Part shown: positions 7,071 to 12,543 of the stretch, piece by piece
Position numbering within the stretch: position 1 is the stretch's first letter
Layout: every line of letters starts with the position of its first letter
Source of the DNA: Pseudomonadota bacterium
Lineage (GTDB): Bacteria; Pseudomonadota; Alphaproteobacteria; Rhizobiales; Hyphomicrobiaceae
Assembly: GCA_023428365.1 (NCBI GenBank)
Contig: JAEYYQ010000553.1
Location: forward strand, 1-12,543
Reading direction: 5' to 3'
DNA: 12,543 bases
Program-made: the position numbers and the translations under genes
Notes under the pieces: generated by a model
The model's database searches: none
The model's input: the letters and a program-made list of their open reading frames with translations, nothing else
Told to the model about the DNA's origin: nothing

Positions 7071-7553
7071 TTACAGGGTCCGGTGCGCTTGGCCAGCCGG
7101 AGATTGCGTTTCATCGGCCTCGATGATGAAGCGTACGAGGCTGCCCGTGCCTTTTACGTCACGGCAGGTCACAAGCAACAGGCGCGGCCCGGCCGCTTTG
7201 TCGACCCGTGTCAGGCCGGCATCGACGTCGCGGATGTCGATGACTTCGAGCGTTTGAGCAAGGCCGGAGCTGCCGGAAATATTGATGCGATCACCCAAGG
7301 CCACAGGCTTCGACAGCCCGGCTGACACGCCGTTGCTGCTGCTCAGGTGGAAATTGGGGCTGTCTGCCAGTCGGGCAGGAGCCTGGGCTACAGCTTTGCC
7401 GGGAGACTGAGTACGAGCCAAAGCATTCTCAACACTCCGGTCGAGGACGGCTTCCGGCTTGAACAACGTGACTGCGAGAACGCCTACGGCCATACAAGCG
7501 GCAGCCAGCGAGAACAGCGGCAACCCCTCGAGGACCCTACGGCTATCGATCAT
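7071..7553 (-). CDS. Membrane-anchored sortase-like protein
   Basis: This is a 160-aa protein beginning at the ATG at 7553, chosen because GGAGAG (complement of 7561-7566) lies 7 nt upstream; an in-frame ATG at 7568 and an open frame back to 7712 exist. It has a short basic N-terminus (DSRR), one hydrophobic anchor (about 11-31), an Ala/Pro-rich linker (about 44-63), and a C-terminal domain. In that domain PRLLLVTC at 123-130 resembles the sortase TLxTC strand. Arg141 lies 11 residues after Cys130, and His69 lies 61 before it; in S. aureus SrtA the spacings are 13 and 64. VALGDRINI at 85-93 matches the sortase GD.I strand. However, the canonical AGH around the histidine reads NFH, and the N-terminal strands of a full sortase are missing. 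It may be a shortened or degenerate sortase or an unrelated beta-barrel. The 59-aa membrane gene follows. Confidence 0.7.
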   Translation of the reverse strand: MIDSRRVLEGLPLFSLAAACMAVGVLAVTLFKPEAVLDRSVENALARTQSPGKAVAQAPARLADSPNFHLSSSNGVSAGLSKPVALGDRINISGSSGLAQTLEVIDIRDVDAGLTRVDKAAGPRLLLVTCRDVKGTGSLVRFIIEADETQSPAGQAHRTL

Positions 7554-7877
7554 ATTGCATCTCTCCATGCAAAGGCGCCAACGATAGTCATATAGGAGCA
7601 CCGACGGCGTCCGGGAGCCCCCGAAGCTCAAGTGCCCCCGAATCTCAAGTGGCAGTGTATAGCCGTAGATTCGTCCCTGCATTCGACAGTTTTGTGACCA
7701 CGTGTTGACCAAACGGGGTCAGATGGCCGCGCGATACGGCACTGAATGTTAGCCGATCGCGGCGCATCGCGGGGCCTTCTCATCGAGTTACGGCGACTCA
7801 ATCACACATCAAGGATAGCACAACGTACGGTCGCTCCCAGGCTTCGTTGCAACCCAGGCATGTATTGTTTCCGGCCG
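7554..7877. other. Intergenic region between antiporter 3' end and sortase-like gene
   Basis: I found no convincing gene in these 324 bp. They should hold the antiporter's transcription end and the promoter of the sortase-like/59-aa operon. The only clear structure is the tandem 17-bp repeat at 7618-7651. A GGTCA-ACACGT-GGTCA pair of direct half-sites is readable on the minus strand around 7695-7710. No strong terminator hairpin with a T run and no confident -35/-10 pair was seen. Confidence 0.5.
7618..7651 (-). repeat. Two tandem 17-bp repeats upstream of the sortase-like gene
   Basis: CCCCCGAAGCTCAAGTG (7618-7634) is followed immediately by CCCCCGAATCTCAAGTG (7635-7651); they differ at one base. 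They lie 65 to 98 nt before the ATG of the sortase-like gene. The position and spacing of about 1.6 helical turns fit tandem regulator sites, but a slippage duplication without function is also possible. Confidence 0.6.
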
Positions 7878-9149
7878 CTAAGGCAGGAGCAGAAACGCCG
7901 CGGCAGCGACCAGCGTTGGCAACAGGGCTGCCGAGAATAGCCCGACGGCGCTGATGACGCCGTCGTCGAAACTGCCTTTCAGAATCGCGAATCCGGCCGG
8001 GTTCGGGGCATTCGCGATGACGGTAAGGCCGCCACCTGTCACGGCGCCCGCGACAAGGGCATATTTGAACTCGTCGTTCACGCCCTCAACCAATGATCCG
8101 AGGTAGGTCAAAGCGGCATTGTCGGTAATCGCCGTCAATGCCGTCGCACCCCAGTAGAGCATCTGCGGCGACATGCCGGACAGAGCCGGTTGCAGCCACC
8201 ACTTCTGCAATCCGCCGAGGACCACGAGGCCCGCGAGGAAGAACGCCACCATCAGCCCCTCGCGGATCAGCAGCCGCGACTGGTACTTCTTGTAGGCTTC
8301 GGTGAAACCCAGGAAGAACAGGAAGAAGGCCGAGAACACCACCGGGTGATGATTGAAGATCACCACCAGCGCCAGGAACAACAAGTGGACCAGGATCACC
8401 CAGACTGGAACATCCAGGCGGGCGAGCGCGGCAGACATCGTGGAGATGCCCTTCAGGTAGTCACGGAACAGATAGGTGAGAACCGCGGCGTTGAAGAACA
8501 CGGCGATCGCCGCCTTCCAGCCGAACGTCGATAGCATGAACGGCGTGGTCCAGCCCCATGTCTCTGCAACCATCAGGACGGGTGGGGCCGCGAAGTGAGT
8601 AAGAACCCCGCCGATCGATATGTTGACGAACAACACGCCGAGGGTGGCGTACTTGAATCGGGTCGGGGCGTTCTTCTGCATGAACCGCTCGCGCAGCAGC
8701 AAAGCACAGAGTGTCATCGCGGCTGGCTCGGTGATGAATGAGCCGAGCAAAGGTCCAACCGAAAGAAGCGTAAAGTAGTACGCCGTGGCAGCTGGTAGCG
8801 GCAGCAGCCGCGACAGCCAGCTCAGCAGCGCGCCCGCAAAGTCGATGACCGGTCGGCTGGCCGCCATCACCATGATGACGAATACGAACGCCGGTTCGGT
8901 GAAGTTGCGGCTTTCGAGATATTCTTGCGACGGTGTCGGTCCAAGCTGGATCGCCACGAGCAGCAGCAACACCATTGCCCAGAAGCCGAACACGGCTTCC
9001 ACCTCGCCGAGAAGATGCCAGAGCCCCGCATGGGCGGGCTGGGCTTTGGCCAGATGCTCGAAGTATGACGCCGAGAAGGTGTGTAGGACCGCGATGGCAA
9101 AAATGACCGCGGCCATAACCTCGACGAAGTGGGGAAGCTGCGATTCCAT
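7878..9149 (-). CDS. Putative Na+/H+ antiporter (ion-transporter type)
   Basis: This is a 423-aa polytopic inner-membrane protein with about ten to twelve hydrophobic segments. It resembles the putative Na+/H+ antiporter family often found in Chlamydiae and Proteobacteria. An internal pseudo-repeat is visible: FITEPAAMTL at 138-147 parallels ITDNAALTYL at 341-350, and GGVLTHFAAPPVLM at 180-193 parallels GGGLTVIANAPNPAG at 372-386. The two acidic/polar half-helix pairs are the style of ArsB/NhaD-like carriers with inverted repeats, and Glu141 and Asp343 are candidate ion-binding residues. Actual substrate (Na+, H+, or an anion such as sulfate) is not settled by sequence. The gene lies 156 nt downstream of cysNC on the same strand; a possible terminator stands between them. 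No strong Shine-Dalgarno before the ATG. Confidence 0.85.
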   Translation of the reverse strand: MESQLPHFVEVMAAVIFAIAVLHTFSASYFEHLAKAQPAHAGLWHLLGEVEAVFGFWAMVLLLLVAIQLGPTPSQEYLESRNFTEPAFVFVIMVMAASRPVIDFAGALLSWLSRLLPLPAATAYYFTLLSVGPLLGSFITEPAAMTLCALLLRERFMQKNAPTRFKYATLGVLFVNISIGGVLTHFAAPPVLMVAETWGWTTPFMLSTFGWKAAIAVFFNAAVLTYLFRDYLKGISTMSAALARLDVPVWVILVHLLFLALVVIFNHHPVVFSAFFLFFLGFTEAYKKYQSRLLIREGLMVAFFLAGLVVLGGLQKWWLQPALSGMSPQMLYWGATALTAITDNAALTYLGSLVEGVNDEFKYALVAGAVTGGGLTVIANAPNPAGFAILKGSFDDGVISAVGLFSAALLPTLVAAAAFLLLP

Positions 9150-9239
9150 CGGAGATTTTTCTCGTTGAAGGCAGGCGGCGCCAGCGGCGTGACGGAAGGA
9201 AGGCGCCTAGCCTGCAACATCGCAGGAAAATGATCGACA

Positions 9240-9271
9240 AGAAAATGCAGGCGACGATCAGGCCTGTCGCC
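9240..9271 (-). terminator. Possible terminator after cysNC
   Basis: On the minus strand GGCGAC (9271-9266) pairs with GTCGCC (9255-9250) around a 10-nt loop, and the following bases read TGCATTTTCTTG. The stem is short and the T run is interrupted, so this is a weak intrinsic terminator at best. It lies 35 nt past the cysNC stop and before the antiporter gene. Confidence 0.35.
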
Positions 9272-9305
9272 GTGCACGCTTCCTAACCAGTCCGAATGCT
9301 CCCGA

Positions 9306-11213
9306 TTAGATGATCCGCCGTTGCTGGAGAAAATCGTAGATGCGATCGGCCAATTGATCAGCTGGCACGCTTCCCGATTCCAGACGTAGCTCGGCATCCG
9401 CCGGTGCTTCGTAGCGCGAGGATATCCCCGTGAAGTTTTGGATCTCGCCAGCCCGGGCCTTCTTATAAAGCCCCTTCACATCGCGCTGCTCGCAAATGTC
9501 GAGCGGGGTGTCGACGAAGATTTCCATGAACTCGTTATCGTCAAAAAGCTCGCGCGCCATACGCCGCTCCGCCGTGAATGGCGAGATGAACGACACGAGA
9601 ACGATCAGACCGGCATCCACCATCAGCCGGGCGACATGTGCCGCGCGGCGGATGTTCTCGATGCGATCGGCATCGGTGAAGCCCAAGTCGCGGTTGAGAC
9701 CGTGGCGGGTGTTATCGCCATCGAGGATGAAGATGTGCCGGCCATGCGCGCTGAGCTTCTTGTCGAGCAGATTGGCGATGGTGGATTTTCCGGAGCCCGA
9801 CAGACCGGTGAACCATAGGCAGCAGGCTTTCTGCCCCTTGAGCTCCGCCCGCGTCTGCTTCGTCACGTCAAGCGCTTGCCAATGCACATTGGTGGCGCGG
9901 CGCAGGCCGAACATGATCATCCCGGCGCCGACGGTCTGATTGCTCAGCCGGTCGATGATAATGAAACCGCCAGTCGCGCGGTTTTCCTCGTAGGAATCGA
10001 AAGCGATCGGCGTTTGGGTCTCGATGTTGACGACGCCGATGTCGTTGAGACCGAGCGTCTTTCCAGCCAGCTTTTGCAGACTGTTGATGTCTTCCTTGAA
10101 TTTGATCTCGGTAATGCTGGCGGGAATTGTCCGGGTCCCGATTTTCAGGAGATACGGTCGCCCCGGGTACAGGGGTTCGTCGTGCATCCAAACGACATGC
10201 GCGGCGAACTGATCCGAGACCTCGGGCCGCTGGGCCGGGAGCACCAGCAGATCGCCACGCGAGATATCGAGTTCGTCGTGAAGCGTTACGGTCACCGCGT
10301 CACCAGCCTGGGCTTCCGTCAGCTGCCCGTCGAATGTGACGATCTCCTGGACCCGCGACGAACGACCGGACGTCGCATTTACGACCTCGTCGCCCTCGCA
10401 AATCCGGCCGCTCGCAATCGTACCGGAGAAACCGCGGAAATTCTGGTTCGGCCGATTTACCCACTGCACCGGCATGCGGAACGGCTTGGCCGTCAGATCG
10501 CCCGCGAGATCGACCGTCTCGAGATGCCGGATGAGAGTCGGGCCGTCGTACCAGGGCATCGCGGTTGTCGGCTTGACCACGTTGTCGCCAAACCGCGCAG
10601 ACATCGGAATGGCCTGCAGGTTGTCGATCTTCAACTGCTCGGAGAAGGTCTGGTACTCATCCAGAATGCGTCGGAACACGTCCTCATCGTAGCCGACGAG
10701 GTCGATTTTATTGATGGCCAGCACCACGTTGCGGATGCCGAGCAGCGACACGATCACGGAGTGGCGACGTGTCTGTGCGAGGACACCCTTGCGCGCATCG
10801 ATCAGGATGATGGCCAGATCCGCCGTCGAGGCGCCGGTCGCCATGTTGCGCGTGTACTGTTCATGCCCCGGCGTGTCGGCAACGATGAACTTACGTCGCG
10901 GCGTCGCAAAGAAGCGATACGCGACGTCGATCGTGATGCCTTGCTCGCGCTCGGCCTGTAAGCCGTCGACCAGCAGCGCCAGATCCAGGTCTTCGCCGGT
11001 CGTACCGTGCCTGCCGCTATCCCGCTTCAGAGTTGCGAGCTGATCGTCGAGCACCATCTGCGTATCGAATAGCAGCCGCCCGATCAGGGTCGATTTGCCG
11101 TCATCGACACTGCCGCAGGTCAGAAAGCGGAGGAGGTCCTTGTCGGTTTTGTCGTGCAGGCCGATGGTGTTCGGGTCGGCGAAATCTTCGGCATCGATGG
11201 TGGAGTAACGCAT
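9306..11213 (-). CDS. cysNC: Bifunctional sulfate adenylyltransferase subunit 1 / adenylylsulfate kinase
   Basis: This is a fusion of CysN (GTPase that drives ATP sulfurylase) and CysC (APS kinase), 635 aa, as in NodQ-type rhizobial proteins. The N-terminal GTPase shows P-loop GSVDDGKST at 34-42, DTPGHEQYTRNM at 113-124 and NKID at 168-171, then EF-Tu-like beta-barrel domains to about 445. The C-terminal kinase shows P-loop GLSGSGKST at 470-478, DGDNTRHGLNRDLGF at 498-512, ENIRR at 519-523, SFISPF at 541-546 with the reactive serine region, and GLYKKARAGEIQNFTGI at 581-597. Both domains look intact, so the product should carry sulfate from APS to PAPS with CysD. The ATG at 11213 overlaps the cysD TGA by one base (TGATG), so the two are coupled. 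The product may feed cysteine synthesis or sulfation; no PAPS reductase or sulfotransferase gene is in view. Confidence 0.98.
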   Translation of the reverse strand: MRYSTIDAEDFADPNTIGLHDKTDKDLLRFLTCGSVDDGKSTLIGRLLFDTQMVLDDQLATLKRDSGRHGTTGEDLDLALLVDGLQAEREQGITIDVAYRFFATPRRKFIVADTPGHEQYTRNMATGASTADLAIILIDARKGVLAQTRRHSVIVSLLGIRNVVLAINKIDLVGYDEDVFRRILDEYQTFSEQLKIDNLQAIPMSARFGDNVVKPTTAMPWYDGPTLIRHLETVDLAGDLTAKPFRMPVQWVNRPNQNFRGFSGTIASGRICEGDEVVNATSGRSSRVQEIVTFDGQLTEAQAGDAVTVTLHDELDISRGDLLVLPAQRPEVSDQFAAHVVWMHDEPLYPGRPYLLKIGTRTIPASITEIKFKEDINSLQKLAGKTLGLNDIGVVNIETQTPIAFDSYEENRATGGFIIIDRLSNQTVGAGMIMFGLRRATNVHWQALDVTKQTRAELKGQKACCLWFTGLSGSGKSTIANLLDKKLSAHGRHIFILDGDNTRHGLNRDLGFTDADRIENIRRAAHVARLMVDAGLIVLVSFISPFTAERRMARELFDDNEFMEIFVDTPLDICEQRDVKGLYKKARAGEIQNFTGISSRYEAPADAELRLESGSVPADQLADRIYDFLQQRRII

Positions 11214-12118
11214 CAGAAGTAGCCCTCGCGCTTCTTGCGTTCCATGGAGCCAGACTCGTCATGATCGATGAGACGGCCCGATCGTTCGGACGATCGCGAA
11301 CCAAGCATCTCGGCCACAATCTCAGAAAGCGTATTTGCGGTGGATGCCACTGCCCCGGTTAGCGGGTAACAGCCCAGGGTGCGGAAGCGCACCATCCGCA
11401 CGGCGGGTGTCTCGCCTTCGGCCAGAGGCAGGCGGTCGTCGTCGACCATGATCAGCTGGCCATCGCGGTCGACAACCGGGCGCATGGCGGCGAAATACAG
11501 CGGCACGATGGGGATCTGCTCAGCGGCTATGTACTGCCAGATGTCGAGCTCAGTCCAATTCGAGAGCGGGAACACGCGCAGCGATTCACCTGCTTTGATC
11601 CGCGTATTGTAGAGATTCCAAAGTTCCGGCCGTTGGTTCTTCGGGTCCCAGGTCTGGGCAGCCGTCCGGAACGAGAACACGCGCTCTTTGGCCCGAGAGG
11701 CTTCCTCGTCCCGCCGCGCGCCGCCAAACGCGGCATCGAAACGGTAGTAGTTGAGCGCTTCCTTCAGCGCCTCGGTCTTCATGACATTCGTGTAGACCGC
11801 CGATCCATGGCTGAACGGTGAGATGCCTTGCGAGACGCCGGCAGAATTGGTGTGAACCAGAAGGTTCAGGCCGAGGCGCTTGGCAGTCTCGTCCCGAAAG
11901 GAGATCATCTCCTTGAATTTCCAGGTCGTATCGATGTGCAGGAGAGGAAACGGCGGCGGCGATGGATAAAACGCCTTCATCGCCAGATGCAGCATCACCG
12001 ACGAGTCTTTTCCGATCGAATACATCATCACGGGGTTGCGGAATTCGGCCGCAACTTCGCGCATGATGTGGATCGCCTCGGCCTCCAGTCGTTTCAGATG
12101 CGTCGTTACCAAAGACAT
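11213..12118 (-). CDS. cysD: Sulfate adenylyltransferase subunit 2
   Basis: CysD is the adenylating subunit of ATP sulfurylase, making APS from sulfate and ATP in the cytoplasm with CysN. It has 301 aa, the normal length. Visible motifs: the PP-loop SIGKDSS at 34-40 of the ATP-pyrophosphatase fold, [19 protein letters not shown] at 130-148, [15 protein letters not shown] at 182-196, the [13 protein letters not shown] block, and the conserved C-terminal ending [11 protein letters not shown]. The ATG at 12118 gives the standard N-terminus ([21 protein letters not shown] region), though no good Shine-Dalgarno precedes it. It is the first gene of the minus-strand sulfate-activation unit and diverges from the FAD-dehydrogenase gene across a 136-bp A+T-rich spacer. 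Confidence 0.98.
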   Translation of the reverse strand: MSLVTTHLKRLEAEAIHIMREVAAEFRNPVMMYSIGKDSSVMLHLAMKAFYPSPPPFPLLHIDTTWKFKEMISFRDETAKRLGLNLLVHTNSAGVSQGISPFSHGSAVYTNVMKTEALKEALNYYRFDAAFGGARRDEEASRAKERVFSFRTAAQTWDPKNQRPELWNLYNTRIKAGESLRVFPLSNWTELDIWQYIAAEQIPIVPLYFAAMRPVVDRDGQLIMVDDDRLPLAEGETPAVRMVRFRTLGCYPLTGAVASTANTLSEIVAEMLGSRSSERSGRLIDHDESGSMERKKREGYF

Positions 12119-12254
12119 GAATGTGCGATGCTCGATTGCCGTACAGGCGCTGGTCCACCAATCGTGGCAGCGCTAAGTTGGGAGCATGGCCAAAATGAGA
12201 AACATGCGTGTACGAACTAAATAAAACCAATCTAAAGTTGTGGAAAACGCTCTC
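12119..12254. promoter_or_regulatory. Divergent intergenic region, cysD / FAD dehydrogenase
   Basis: This 136-bp spacer is clearly A+T-richer than its surroundings, especially 12195-12250, and should hold both promoters. An imperfect inverted repeat spans 12215-12239, with AACT at its left end and AGTT at its right end and further partial symmetry inward. This is a candidate site for a sulfur- or LysR-type regulator. ACATGCGTGT at 12202-12211 is a second near-palindrome. No confident -35/-10 boxes were assigned. Confidence 0.45.
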
Positions 12255-12543
12255 ATGAACACGGCAGACGTCACGCTTCCGGGCGAAGCAAAGGTGGTCA
12301 TCATCGGTGGCGGTGTGATCGGATGCTCCGTGGCCTACCATCTGGCGAAGCTCGGATGGCGGGACATCGTGCTGCTCGAACGCAAGCGATTGACCTCGGG
12401 CACGACCTGGCATGCAGCCGGTCTCATCGGTCAGCTCCGGGCCACGATGAACCTGACCAAGCTCGCGAAGTATTCAGCCGAGCTGTATCACAGCCTCGAA
12501 GCCGAGACCGGCATCGCGATCGGCTATCGTCATAATGGTTCGC
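12255..12543 (+). CDS. FAD-dependent dimethylglycine/sarcosine dehydrogenase-like protein, partial
   Basis: Only the first 96 codons are in the window; the gene runs off the right edge. KVVIIGGGVIGCSVAYHLAKLG (14-35) is the dinucleotide-binding Rossmann motif (GxGxxG), followed by VLLERKRLTSGTTWHAAG. The SGTTWHAAG string carries the histidine to which FAD is covalently attached in dimethylglycine and sarcosine dehydrogenases. These enzymes oxidatively demethylate N-methyl amino acids and pass one-carbon units to folate through a C-terminal GcvT-like domain, which would lie outside the window. A related FAD-dependent oxidoreductase with another amine substrate is possible. The ATG at 12255 has only a weak GGA upstream. 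Confidence 0.9.
   Translation, partial: MNTADVTLPGEAKVVIIGGGVIGCSVAYHLAKLGWRDIVLLERKRLTSGTTWHAAGLIGQLRATMNLTKLAKYSAELYHSLEAETGIAIGYRHNGS

Noticed and set aside
7554..7712. Upstream extension of the sortase-like gene to 7712
   Set aside because: It would put 53 non-hydrophobic residues before the anchor and run through the tandem repeats; the start at 7553 has a well-placed GGAGAG.
8461..9240. Minus-strand frame of 259 codons overlapping the antiporter
   Set aside because: It is a shifted frame of the antiporter gene with an Arg-rich, non-membrane translation.
9876..10961. Open frame of 361 codons on the plus strand
   Set aside because: It lies wholly antisense to cysNC, whose motifs are intact; the translation has no recognisable domain and is a G+C-rich shadow.
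1..12543. CRISPR arrays, IS elements, tRNA or rRNA genes, toxin-antitoxin pairs
   Set aside because: No regularly spaced repeats, transposase motifs, tRNA cloverleaf sequence or small overlapping toxin/antitoxin gene pair were seen on reading both strands.

Overview
The window looks like chromosomal DNA of an alphaproteobacterium, most likely in or near the Hyphomicrobiales. The reasons are the high G+C content, a pyrB gene followed by a dihydroorotase-like gene lacking the metal-binding HxH motif (an arrangement I recall from rhizobial relatives), a fused cysNC preceded by cysD, and a sarcosine/dimethylglycine dehydrogenase-type gene. I see no phage, IS element, tRNA, rRNA or CRISPR array. 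Genus was not assigned.

Layout, left to right. (1) 1-2029, minus strand: pyrB and, 12 nt downstream, a dihydroorotase-like gene cut by the window start. Together they form a pyrimidine biosynthesis operon whose second product has lost most catalytic residues. A palindrome-rich leader precedes pyrB. (2) 2158-4239: a Tat-exported intradiol dioxygenase (minus) diverging from an MFS transporter (plus). The transporter converges on a small cysteine-bearing secreted protein (minus) that has no normal start codon. (3) 4664-6864: an EamA permease (minus) diverging from a DUF486 membrane protein and a TauE/SafE-type (TSUP) exporter (plus). The last two overlap by one base, so they are probably translationally coupled. 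(4) 6859-7553, minus: a membrane-anchored protein with sortase-like Cys, Arg and His spacing, followed 32 nt later by a 59-aa two-helix membrane protein with a strong ribosome binding site. This small operon is the best candidate here for something undescribed. (5) 7878-12118, minus: cysD and cysNC (sulfate activation to PAPS), then a putative Na+/H+ antiporter of the ion-transporter type. (6) 12255 to the window end, plus: the start of an FAD-dependent dimethylglycine/sarcosine dehydrogenase-like gene.

How the parts work together: pyrB and its dihydroorotase-like partner probably form one ATCase complex. CysD and CysNC convert sulfate to APS and then PAPS. The antiporter downstream of them may be co-transcribed, but a possible terminator lies in between. 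The remaining transporters are separate units whose substrates cannot be read from sequence. All assignments come from reading motifs by eye; no database search was made.
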